The notes under the pieces: model-generated
The model's database searches: none
Told to the model about the DNA's origin: nothing
The model's input: the letters and a program-made list of their open reading frames with translations, nothing else
Assembly: GCA_947564835.1 (NCBI GenBank)
Contig: CANOET010000008.1
Span: forward strand, 1 to 41,383
Source: an uncultured Eubacterium sp.
GTDB taxonomy: Bacteria; Bacillota; Clostridia; Lachnospirales; Lachnospiraceae
Direction of reading: 5' to 3'
Length of the DNA: 41,383 nucleotides
Position numbers and translations under genes: made by a program
In this document: positions 24,909 to 31,487 of the stretch, in pieces
Numbering within the stretch: the first letter of the stretch is position 1
Layout: every line of letters begins with the position of its first letter

Positions 24909-26093
24909 CTATTGAAAAAGACGCGCGAAAAACGCCAGCATATGTTCGCTCCATTCCTTGCAGGAACACTGATATCCTAGTCCGACGCCGTGATCTCCGC
25001 TAGGAAAGACTTCGCATAAATGTGTTACGCCTGCTTTGTCAAGCGCTTCATTCAGGCGCCTGGTATTGCTCACCGGTACGGCGCCGTCATCTTCATTGGA
25101 AAATGCGTAAACCGGAGGGTAAGCAGCCGTAATATGCCGTTCTACAGACAGCTTTTCCCGCAGATTGTCATCTTGCCCGGTTAGATTCTGGCAGCTGCCT
25201 TCATGGTATTCCGATAAAAAGCTGATTACTGGATACAACAGCCCAATTCCGTCCGGCCTTGCACTGCAGTCTGCATAAGCAGCGGCTGCCTGTGTCAGGT
25301 TCCTGCGGTGTAGTTCTGCAAGCGCTTCTTTTTTCAAATCTTCCTGCAGCAGCGCTTCACTGGCGCAAAGATGTCCGCCTGCAGATGCGCCTACAATTAA
25401 CACACGGTTTGGATCGATCCGGTACCATTTTGCATAAGCCCGTACATGCATAACCGCAAGTGCGAGATCCATTTGCGGAAGCGGATAATAATTCGGCGTT
25501 ATACGGTAATTCAGCACAAAAGCTTTATAGCCGCCGTCCCGTTCCATCCGCTGTGCCAGCTGGATGCCTTCGGAATAAGCAGAAAGCATTTCATAACCGC
25601 CGCCGGGGCAGAGGATGACCGCCGGGCGCGCCGATGCCTGTTCCCGTTCCGAAATGGAAACGGCGGTGGATGGATATGGCGGCACGGATCCGGATGCAGG
25701 CATATGTGCAAAAGCGGCAGGATCTGTATCCGGGTTTGCGGTAAACAGCCACACGCCTTCGGCACAGTTTGTGTCCGCGTCAGGAATCCGGCTGTCAGGC
25801 GTTCTTGCCGGATCAAAGGCGGCGGACGGATGGCCTTCCGTCCAGAGCGGGACAAATCCAAAGCGCTGGCTGCATGCCGTGTCCATCAGAAGATTTGTGC
25901 ATTCCAAAAATGAATCTGAGATAAACGGCACACCCCATTCCATCCGGTCTTCTTTTTCGATCTGGCTCATCGTATGTCCGTAATGCTCTTTTGGAATCCG
26001 TTCCAGCCAGCAGGTGGGGAACAGGTTGCCGATGGCCCGTCCGATAGGGCTTGTGTGCATGATTTGGTCAAAGGTGTTATTTTTCGTAAACAT
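24909..26093 (-). CDS. Alpha/beta-hydrolase, esterase/lipase of the BD-FAE/HSL type
   Basis: Cytoplasmic serine hydrolase (COG0657-like), probably deacetylating or de-esterifying carbohydrates or similar substrates. The 394-aa product has a ~150-residue N-terminal extension without a signal peptide, then the hydrolase core: oxyanion segment LCPGGGYEML (161-170), nucleophile Ser238 in GASAGGH, an acidic residue in NEDDGAVPV (335/336) and His368 in SGDHGVGL. The N-terminal part (CWLERIPKEHYGHTMSQIEKED) is unusual and may be a lid or a second domain. The ribosome site AAAGGAG overlaps the stop of the Xre gene, so they form one operon. The actual substrate is not deducible. Confidence 0.85.
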   Translation of the reverse strand: MFTKNNTFDQIMHTSPIGRAIGNLFPTCWLERIPKEHYGHTMSQIEKEDRMEWGVPFISDSFLECTNLLMDTACSQRFGFVPLWTEGHPSAAFDPARTPDSRIPDADTNCAEGVWLFTANPDTDPAAFAHMPASGSVPPYPSTAVSISEREQASARPAVILCPGGGYEMLSAYSEGIQLAQRMERDGGYKAFVLNYRITPNYYPLPQMDLALAVMHVRAYAKWYRIDPNRVLIVGASAGGHLCASEALLQEDLKKEALAELHRRNLTQAAAAYADCSARPDGIGLLYPVISFLSEYHEGSCQNLTGQDDNLREKLSVERHITAAYPPVYAFSNEDDGAVPVSNTRRLNEALDKAGVTHLCEVFPSGDHGVGLGYQCSCKEWSEHMLAFFARLFQ

Positions 26094-26098
26094 TTGTA

Positions 26099-26359
26099 CT
26101 AGCTCCTTTCCGTACTGGTTGTTTCGCGAATCTCCGTAAAATCAAATAAATCCTCAATGGTCACTTCAAAAATCCGGGCGATGCTGTATACAAGCATCAT
26201 AGACGGGTTATAACGGTTGCGCTCCAGCTGCATGATCGTCTGGCGGGAGACACCGACCAGATCGGCTAATTGCTGCTGGGTCATACGCCTGGTAGCCCTG
26301 TAAATATGAATCTTGCTTTCAAATGTGTAGTTATCTTTGGCTGCCAACAGCTGCACCAC
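26099..26359 (-). CDS. Xre-family helix-turn-helix regulator
   Basis: Small DNA-binding protein, 86 aa as called from a GTG start at 26359; an adjacent GTG at 26356 is equally possible. The core YRATRRMTQQQLADLVGVSRQTIMQLERNRYNPS is a typical Xre HTH, followed by ARIFEVTIEDLFDF, the pattern of the short YozG/Cro-like group usually paired with a membrane or metabolic gene. GAAAGG lies just upstream. The esterase gene follows after five bases. The promoter spacer carries an imperfect palindrome, suggesting autoregulation. Confidence 0.88.
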   Translation of the reverse strand: MVQLLAAKDNYTFESKIHIYRATRRMTQQQLADLVGVSRQTIMQLERNRYNPSMMLVYSIARIFEVTIEDLFDFTEIRETTSTERS

Positions 26360-26399
26360 CTTTCGCTGTTTTCATAAAATCGTTGCAGGTTACAGAAGC

Positions 26400-26428
26400 A
26401 GTATACAATATTTTTAACATTGTGTAAA
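26400..26428 (-). promoter_or_regulatory. Promoter and likely operator of the xre-esterase operon
   Basis: On the minus strand TTTACA (26428-26423), 17-base spacer, TATACT (26405-26400). The spacer itself reads CAATGTTAAAAATATTG, an imperfect palindrome suited to a small Xre dimer. Confidence 0.7.
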
Positions 26429-26486
26429 TTATAAATTTAAATTTTTGGTTGATAAGCTGATCTTGATAGTAACAGTTCAGGCAGAT

Positions 26487-26664
26487 TTGCGCAAAATGGC
26501 AAAATTCTGATTCCAGGCGACAGAATTGACATTGCGCCGTATTTTTTGGCTTACCGAAAGATTATGGTAAGCCACATCCCCCCGGCCAATCAAGATCTTT
26601 CGGAAAGCAAAAGATCGCAGCGCATGTTAAAAGTATTTCTTTTCTGGTTCATCCAGGTTAGTTA
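26487..26664 (+). repeat. Dispersed repeat copy 8, left boundary of the Pycsar-like cassette
   Basis: 26487-26574 matches 29285-29373 in the same orientation with about nine differences and one indel (roughly 90%). Inside it GGCTTACC...GGTAAGCC is a small palindrome. The copy continues with CACATCCCCCCGGCCAATCA and ends with TTTCTGGTTCATCCAGGTTAG, touching the stop codon of the effector gene. Confidence 0.85.
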
Positions 26665-27189
26665 TTATGCAATAAATATCATAATAACCAGGAGAAGCAG
26701 CATCACAATTTCGATGATTAATGCATAGCAAAAGCACTTGTATTTACGGACGACGATATTGGCATTATACGTTATTTCATCAGCCAGATCTTCTTCTATT
26801 TTCTGTATATCCCGATTCTGAAGCTCACTGCCTGCATACTGTTTAAATACTGCTTTCAGATATTGAATTTTGCCATATTGGGCAATCTTTTTATAAAGAA
26901 TCAGATTATCGAATGCAGAATGATTTCCTTTATCCAGATTGTTTGTCCCCTTATCCGGATAGAATGAAAACAGTGCAATAATGGTAGAGATCAGCATACC
27001 TGCACAAATTATATAAATCAAAATATTTTTTTCATCCGGTTCTTTCAGATCCCAAATAAAAGGCACAGATGCGACATTCAATGCTATGATTGCCGCATTT
27101 TTAGCTTCTGCAAATGAAAGCCAGCTGTTAATATTGTTGAATATTTCCCTTAATAACTCTTGTATTTCCTTATGTTGATCCTCATTCAT
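26665..27189 (-). CDS. Pycsar-type transmembrane effector (PycTM/DUF5706-like)
   Basis: Predicted membrane effector that acts when a cyclic pyrimidine nucleotide binds, damaging the membrane of an infected cell (known for PycTM). The 174-aa product has TM1 about 28-46 (FAEAKNAAIIALNVASVPFIW), TM2 about 56-76, a cytoplasmic middle part (NLILYKKIAQYGKIQYLKAVF) and a third helix at 155-173. This order, with an acidic/KA(N) motif opening TM1, matches DUF5706 effectors. Its ATG follows the Nudix-like stop codon with no gap, so translation is coupled to the upstream frame. AT-rich like its partners. The identity rests on topology and neighbours, since the family is divergent. Confidence 0.75.
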   Translation of the reverse strand: MNEDQHKEIQELLREIFNNINSWLSFAEAKNAAIIALNVASVPFIWDLKEPDEKNILIYIICAGMLISTIIALFSFYPDKGTNNLDKGNHSAFDNLILYKKIAQYGKIQYLKAVFKQYAGSELQNRDIQKIEEDLADEITYNANIVVRKYKCFCYALIIEIVMLLLLVIMIFIA

Positions 27190-27618
27190 TTATGTGCCCT
27201 CTTTTAATCTGTCAAATACCATTTTTAAAGTATTTTTAAAATCCGGTACGGCTGGTTCTGAAAAACCTTCTACCTCCGATTCCTCTATCCACCGTATTTT
27301 TGAATGTTTCATTCTTTTACCGCAATCCATATCTACCTCGCCGATAACTTCTGCAAAGGTGATCATTCCCTTATCCTTTCCCTGCCCGTCTTCAATCTCA
27401 TACATAGCTAAAGGGATTGGCTGTACGTCTGCACGGTTACCATTGCATTGTACCTTAATCTGTATATCAAAATCATTTTTATATTCATCCTCAATTTGTT
27501 GTGCCAGTGATTTTTCGAACATTCCTTTCGCACATCCAAATTCCCAGCATCCTTGAAATTTTTTCTGTTTTTGCTCCTTTGCATAATTAAAATTTTTGTT
27601 CTGCTTTTGTCGTAGCAA
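27190..27618 (-). CDS. Degenerate Nudix-like domain in the -1 frame (C-terminal part of the cyclase)
   Basis: This frame encodes KKFQGCWEFGCAKGMFEKSL and onward for 122 residues from the shift point at 27558 to the stop. It aligns without gaps to a Nudix box (WEFPGGK...GES...REL..EE), but the metal-binding Glu pair is replaced (REL to DEY, EE to ND), so it is more likely a binding domain than an active hydrolase. The first Nudix strand (LHCVAVCYDKSRTKILIMQRS) is encoded in the other frame, at the end of the cyclase. No ribosome site or sensible start belongs to this frame. Product expected: a 480-aa fusion with the cyclase, or a broken gene. The effector starts right at its stop. Confidence 0.6.
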   Translation of the reverse strand: MLRQKQNKNFNYAKEQKQKKFQGCWEFGCAKGMFEKSLAQQIEDEYKNDFDIQIKVQCNGNRADVQPIPLAMYEIEDGQGKDKGMITFAEVIGEVDMDCGKRMKHSKIRWIEESEVEGFSEPAVPDFKNTLKMVFDRLKEGT

Positions 27619-28631
27619 ACGGCTACGCAGTGCAGTTTTAGCCAGAACTGAGGATCAAGGAGATGCCTTTCTTCTTTTTGTGATTCTTCTATAATTTTAT
27701 CTATTTTAATAAATTTATCTTCCAATGCCTGATCTTTTAATATTTTTGTCAATGCATGATCTATGTCATCATACATATCTCTGTTAAGAGCAGATTCTGT
27801 TCTATTCGAAAAATACTCTTTTACCAGCATACAATTATCTTTTTCATCATAGTAAAAACTATCCTCAAACGGTATCCCTTCCACAAATTTTTGATCATAA
27901 TACCAAATGACAGGATATAATCTGTTATGCCAGATCCCCTTTAAGCATTTGTAGGTTATAATATGAATATTTTTAAGGTAATCCGTATCTCTCGAAAGAA
28001 TATAAGCTAGTTCATAGCTAATCACGAGGCGTCTGTCTTGTGTATTAGTTTTAATTCTGAATCCGGCATCAATATCATTTCCTAGAAATTCAATAATCCC
28101 ATATCCTTCCTGCAGTTTAAATTTTTCTATCAAATTATCATATTGCTCTAACTTCTTTAATTTCTCACCAACAATCGCTATCCAGGCTGCTGCTTTTAAA
28201 GAAATAATATTTTGCATCTTCATCAGATCCAATTCCAAAGGGTCCAGATCCAGATCATCAAAAAAAGTGCCTTTCTTTAATTTATTAACAATAATATTCA
28301 ATATCTCAAATATGTCGCTCACATATAAGAAAATATCCAGTTTTTCCTTAATTGGAACGATAAAAATGACTTCGTCCCCCAGCATTCTCCACATCTCTGC
28401 ACTGGGCATTTTCTTGGCTACCATCTGACGGATTTTGTTAAACAGAGTTATGATTACCTTAGACCATCCGGTATAATTCAATGTTTTATACATGGAAGAA
28501 TTGACAATATCAAAAGAGAAGAATACTTCTACGCTTCTTCGCTCAAGTAATTCTTCTCTTTCGTTGTTCAGATTCTGAATTTGTTCACTGTACTCTTGTA
28601 ATTTTGCTGAAACTTCTTTTACATTTACCAT
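27408..28631 (-). CDS. Pycsar-like class III nucleotide cyclase (zero-frame product)
   Basis: Likely makes a cyclic mononucleotide signal (cCMP or cUMP in known Pycsar systems) on infection. The 407-aa zero-frame product has an N-terminal coiled coil (5-32), then the cyclase domain with FFSFDIVNSSMYK (metal Asp41) and MWRMLGDEVIF (metal Asp86), the two aspartates of class III cyclases. A central part (100-300) is unassigned. Codons after about 359 are out of register with the Nudix-like domain they begin, so the natural product may switch frame at 27558-27564. ATG 28631 overlaps the stop of the protease gene (ATGGTAA), giving tight coupling. Substrate choice cannot be read from the sequence. 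Much richer in AT than glgB or secA in this window. Confidence 0.78.
   Translation of the reverse strand: MVNVKEVSAKLQEYSEQIQNLNNEREELLERRSVEVFFSFDIVNSSMYKTLNYTGWSKVIITLFNKIRQMVAKKMPSAEMWRMLGDEVIFIVPIKEKLDIFLYVSDIFEILNIIVNKLKKGTFFDDLDLDPLELDLMKMQNIISLKAAAWIAIVGEKLKKLEQYDNLIEKFKLQEGYGIIEFLGNDIDAGFRIKTNTQDRRLVISYELAYILSRDTDYLKNIHIITYKCLKGIWHNRLYPVIWYYDQKFVEGIPFEDSFYYDEKDNCMLVKEYFSNRTESALNRDMYDDIDHALTKILKDQALEDKFIKIDKIIEESQKEERHLLDPQFWLKLHCVAVCYDKSRTKILIMQRSKNRKNFKDAGNLDVRKECSKNHWHNKLRMNIKMILIYRLRYNAMVTVQTYSQSL
27558..27577 (-). promoter_or_regulatory. Candidate programmed -1 frameshift site
   Basis: On the minus strand the zero frame reads AGA AAA AAT TTC; the heptamer A-AAA-AAT (27564-27558) fits the X-XXY-YYZ slippery pattern. 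A GGAG (27577-27574) lies nine bases upstream, the arrangement of the stimulatory Shine-Dalgarno in dnaX. A one-base slip back yields TTT CAA GGA and opens the Nudix-like frame. The alternative is a lost A in a run of six. Confidence 0.55.
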
Positions 28632-29137
28632 TTTAAATACCCCAGAAATTTTCCCCTATTTGATGCTGCTTCTACGGAAACATTGAAATATTCGGCTATT
28701 TTGGATGTATTTACTTTATTTCCGTCCATACTTTCATTCATTTTCCGAAAATAATCCTCTTTTGGCATTAAAAATGCAGCTGCAAATTCATTTGCCTGAT
28801 ATTCCTTCTCAGAACTTCCGGATCTTTCATAGACATTCTGATCCTGTTTTCTCCATAATTCTTCATTTATTAAATATCCCATATGCAAAAATAAATGCCC
28901 CAATTCATGCGCAATTGTAAATCTTCTCCTTTTTTCATCCTGAAAGGGTGAAACTAATATTATAAAAGAATCTCCGTTTTTCTTTACTGCTCCATCGGAA
29001 TAATTCAAATCAGGTTGTATAGTCCCGCCTAATGAATCCACGAGTTTATCAATATCCTTAACAGGAATTTGAATATTAAGAGAATGTAAAATATCCTCTG
29101 TTAACGAGTTTATCATTTTTCTGGTAGCTGCATCCAT
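28625..29137 (-). CDS. ImmA/IrrE-type metallopeptidase
   Basis: Zinc protease of the COG2856 group; known members cleave repressors or toxins such as ImmR in ICEBs1. The 170-aa product has the helix FTIAHELGHLFLHMG with HELGH at 77-81 and the downstream Glu in KEYQANEFAAAFLMP (about 111-124). The N terminus (1-35) resembles the short helical lead of the family; no HTH is attached. It is the first gene of the cassette and overlaps the cyclase start by seven bases. A protease in a Pycsar operon could release an inhibitor or sense infection; that is inference, since known Pycsar modules are mostly two-gene. Confidence 0.85.
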   Translation of the reverse strand: MDAATRKMINSLTEDILHSLNIQIPVKDIDKLVDSLGGTIQPDLNYSDGAVKKNGDSFIILVSPFQDEKRRRFTIAHELGHLFLHMGYLINEELWRKQDQNVYERSGSSEKEYQANEFAAAFLMPKEDYFRKMNESMDGNKVNTSKIAEYFNVSVEAASNRGKFLGYLKW

Positions 29138-29166
29138 TCTCCCACATCCTTTCCTATCTTTTTATA

Positions 29167-29248
29167 AGCATATCACAATTTAACCCGGCATTCAATGTAC
29201 AAACGTATGTTCTGGCATTAATTTACCATAAATAATCGTAAAATGCAA
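29167..29248 (-). promoter_or_regulatory. Candidate promoters of the Pycsar-like operon
   Basis: Two minus-strand candidates: TTGCAT (29248-29243)-17-TAAATT (29225-29220) with an extended TGG, and TTGAAT (29195-29190)-17-TATGCT (29172-29167). Both are mediocre; the second is nearer the ATG at 29137. Confidence 0.4.
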
Positions 29249-29284
29249 GTGTTTTTTCTTTTTTAGGCGCTTAGAAACAATTTT

Positions 29285-29409
29285 TTGCGCAAAATGGCAA
29301 AATTTTGATGCTGGGTGGCAGAATTGACATTGCGCTGTATTTTTTCGGCTTACCGAAAGATTATGGTTAGCCAGGGGGATGTGGCTAGCCTGTTTCATCC
29401 AGGTTAGGT
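29285..29409 (+). repeat. Dispersed repeat copy 9, right boundary of the Pycsar-like cassette
   Basis: 29285-29373 repeats 26487-26574 in the same orientation, then GGGGATGTGGCTAGCC and TTTCATCCAGGTTAG, the same ending as the left copy with an internal deletion. The cassette lies between the two copies. Confidence 0.85.
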
Positions 29410-29427
29410 ATGAAAAGCAGCAAATAA

Positions 29428-29481
29428 AAAGGATGCCGTATCACACCCTGCACGCACAGGCCGTCAAACACAGCATCCTTT
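29428..29481 (-). terminator. Terminator of the HPr-like gene
   Basis: AAAGGATGC (29428-29436) pairs with GCATCCTTT (29473-29481). On the minus strand the stem is followed by TTTTTATTTG, so it fits an intrinsic terminator for the gene at 29506-29763. Confidence 0.7.
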
Positions 29482-29505
29482 CCAACAGCAGCTTTATCAA
29501 GTTTT

Positions 29506-29763
29506 CTACAAAGTAATCTCATTTTGCGCCACACAATCCGTATATAAGAAAGGGGTAATCTTCTCCATGACGGATGTATCGTCCGAATTACACCTCAGCT
29601 TCTGCGGCTGTGTCAGGTCAAGCGCAAATACTCCAAGCAAGGATTTTGCATCCACCAGCCGTCTGCCCGAACCCATATCAAAATTCTCCTCAATCGTACT
29701 AATTACGTTTACAAAACTCCTTACCTGCTCTGCACTATTAAATTTAACAAATACCTGCTGCAT
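29506..29763 (-). CDS. HPr-like protein lacking the phosphorylatable histidine
   Basis: The 85-aa product has the HPr fold signature FDMGSGRRLVDAKSLLGVFALDL, in which AKSLLGV corresponds to the Ser46 region of HPr (Ser41 here). The phosphoacceptor motif GLHARP is missing: the start reads MQQVFVKFNSAEQVRSFVNV, with no His in the first 30 residues. It therefore cannot pass phosphate from PTS Enzyme I, and like Bacillus Crh may act only through the Ser site in catabolite control (inference). ATG 29763 follows GGAGAGG; an upstream ATG at 29862 has no site. Divergent from a LacI-family regulator, to whose CcpA relatives such proteins bind. Confidence 0.8.
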   Translation of the reverse strand: MQQVFVKFNSAEQVRSFVNVISTIEENFDMGSGRRLVDAKSLLGVFALDLTQPQKLRCNSDDTSVMEKITPFLYTDCVAQNEITL

Positions 29764-30007
29764 AAAAACCTCTCCTTTCCTTTTTGTTTTTATAATTTCT
29801 TTTATCATATCATCAGGAAGATTCCTGATATAGTCTTGTACAAAGCAGCATCTTTTATTCATGTGTTATCGATTTCATTTGTATCAAAATCATATCTTAT
29901 TTTAAGTCATTTGTGAATTGGCATTTTTCCCAATCTTTTCTGATTTTTTTGTATAAAATGATGAAATCCATTTCACAGTGTTTTGCTCTGAAACACAGGC
30001 GGACAGA

Positions 30008-30127
30008 AAAGCTGCAGCCTTGCCGCGAAATGAGACAGAATACATCCGCCCGGCCTAGATACCGTAAATTGCGGTACTGCCGGCGGAAAGCATTTCTGTG
30101 TACGTCGCGGCGAAAAGCAGCAGCTTT
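30008..30127. ncRNA. Elongated 120-nt hairpin, possible structured RNA
   Basis: Nested helices stack toward one loop: AAAGCTGC (30008-30015)/GCAGCTTT (30120-30127); GCCGCGA (30022-30028)/TCGCGGC (30105-30111); ACAGAA (30035-30040)/TTCTGT (30094-30099); TCCGCC plus GG (30045-30053)/CC plus GGCGGA (30080-30087); TACCG (30060-30064)/CGGTA (30072-30076) with a seven-base loop. The shape recalls rod-like regulatory RNAs such as 6S, but I see no family motif and cannot give the strand. Confidence 0.4.
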
Positions 30128-30181
30128 CCATATTTGTCAGATATAATTTTTCATACTCTGCTCCCATCCCCCGATATAGAA

Positions 30182-30195
30182 TGTAAGCAATTACA
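30182..30195. promoter_or_regulatory. Distal LacI-type operator
   Basis: TGTAA-GCAA-TTACA is a perfect 5+5 palindrome with a four-base centre, matching the site at 30365-30378. The two lie 183 bases apart, on either side of the lacI promoter, allowing a loop. Confidence 0.6.
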
Positions 30196-30321
30196 TTTTA
30201 TATTTTTGCATATTTTTCATATAAAGTCAATATCTTCTTTTTAAATTTTTTATAATCTTTACATTTGAATTAGAAATATCTAAAATAATTCGGCTTATTG
30301 CCAAATAATGCAAAATTCCAC

Positions 30322-30350
30322 TTGCTTTCTTTGGAACTTTCATGTATAAT
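30322..30350 (+). promoter_or_regulatory. lacI-family gene promoter
   Basis: TTGCTT (30322-30327), 17-base spacer, TATAAT (30345-30350) with TG one base before the -10. Confidence 0.8.
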
Positions 30351-30364
30351 AAATGCAATTTCGT

Positions 30365-30378
30365 TGTAACTGCTTACA
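30365..30378. promoter_or_regulatory. Proximal LacI-type operator
   Basis: TGTAA-CTGC-TTACA lies just downstream of the predicted start point of the lacI transcript, the classical repressor position. It shares both half-sites with 30182-30195. Confidence 0.65.
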
Positions 30379-30412
30379 CACCAGCGTTGCATCTAGTCAG
30401 AAGGTGATGATC

Positions 30413-31429
30413 ATGGCAATGACCATTTATGATATTTCACAAAAAGCGGGCGTATCCATCGCAACCGTTTCCCGGGTAATCAACGGAAGCGGAAATGTGA
30501 AGGCGTCCACGCAGCAAAAAGTCATGGATATTATCAGGAAGTATGACTATACACCGAATGCTTATGCCCGCGGCATGGGACTGAATTCGATCCGTACGGT
30601 CGGCATTCTTTGTGCGGACTGTTCCGATTTGTATTTGGCGAAAGCGGTTTATTTGCTGGAACAGGATCTGCAGGCAAACGGATATGAGGCGCTGCTTTGC
30701 TGTACCGGCTATAATCCGGACGCCAGAAAAAATTATTTGAACCTGATCCTGTCTAAAAAAGTGGACAGCATTATCCTGGTAGGGTCAAACTTTATCGCAC
30801 CCACCGAAGTGGAAAATGCCTATATTGCGGAGGCTGCCGAACAGGTTCCGATTATGCTTTTAAATGCGTCTTACGACCATCCGAATGTATACAGCACGCT
30901 GTGCGACGACCACGCTGCGATGTATGAAGCGGCGTCTGCCATGCTGGACGCAGGGATACACAGGATTTTGTATTTGTATAATTCCAACTCCTACAGCGGC
31001 ACGCGCAAGCGCAAAGGGATAGAGGACGCCTTAAAAAATGCTGGTATCACGGATATTCAAACGTATGTACGCTTTTATAGCGGAAAAATAGACCAACTGG
31101 GTGCTGTGATTGATTTTATCGGACAGATCGCAGACAGTGGTGTTGTTTTTGACGGCGTCATCGCTTCTGAGGACTCGCTTGCCATCGGGGCGGTCAAGTA
31201 TGCCAGGTGCAGGGGGCTTTGCGTCCCGCGGGATTTTTCCGTGATCGGCTGCAACAACTCTATTCTGACGGACTGCTGTACGCCGGAGCTGACTTCCATA
31301 GACAACCGTCTGGAAACGCTTTCTCATCAGCTGGTGCAGACATTGTTAGATGTCATTCATGGAGAAGAGGTGCCGAAAAAAGCAATTTTTTCAGGAAAAC
31401 TGATCAAGCGCAGCACGACAAATTTTTAA
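30413..31429 (+). CDS. LacI-family transcriptional regulator of uronate use
   Basis: Sugar-responsive repressor, 338 aa. The N-terminal HTH is canonical: MTIYDISQKAGVSIATVSRVINGSGNV (residues 3-29), then the hinge KYDYTPNAYARGMG, and a periplasmic-binding-like ligand domain (60-330) with typical TVGILCADCSDLYLAK and RDFSVIGCNNSILTDCCTPELTSID. I start at ATG 30413, eight bases after AAGG; ATG 30407 is also possible. It has its own promoter and two flanking palindromic operators, so autoregulation is likely. uxaC begins 58 bases after its stop, pointing to glucuronate or galacturonate as the theme; the inducer itself is inferred. Confidence 0.92.
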   Translation: MAMTIYDISQKAGVSIATVSRVINGSGNVKASTQQKVMDIIRKYDYTPNAYARGMGLNSIRTVGILCADCSDLYLAKAVYLLEQDLQANGYEALLCCTGYNPDARKNYLNLILSKKVDSIILVGSNFIAPTEVENAYIAEAAEQVPIMLLNASYDHPNVYSTLCDDHAAMYEAASAMLDAGIHRILYLYNSNSYSGTRKRKGIEDALKNAGITDIQTYVRFYSGKIDQLGAVIDFIGQIADSGVVFDGVIASEDSLAIGAVKYARCRGLCVPRDFSVIGCNNSILTDCCTPELTSIDNRLETLSHQLVQTLLDVIHGEEVPKKAIFSGKLIKRSTTNF

Positions 31430-31438
31430 ATTCAGAAC

Positions 31439-31467
31439 TTGTGAATCTATCCGGAAACGGGTATAAT
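31439..31467 (+). promoter_or_regulatory. uxaC promoter
   Basis: TTGTGA (31439-31444), 17-base spacer, TATAAT (31462-31467), just before the ribosome site of uxaC. It has no copy of the TGTAA-N4-TTACA operator. Confidence 0.7.
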
Positions 31468-31487
31468 AAAGAAAGAGGACAAATTTT

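Larger units (their letters stand above)
29764..30321. other. Intergenic DNA between the HPr-like gene and lacI
   Basis: No protein gene. It contains small hairpins (TGAAAT/ATTTCA near 29961; GTGTTT/AAACAC near 29978), the long elongated hairpin at 30008-30127 and the distal lacI operator at 30182-30195. Confidence 0.5.

Noticed and set aside
27190-27618. Independent Nudix gene
   Set aside because: The frame has no ribosome site, starts inside the cyclase and lacks the first strand, which the cyclase frame supplies.
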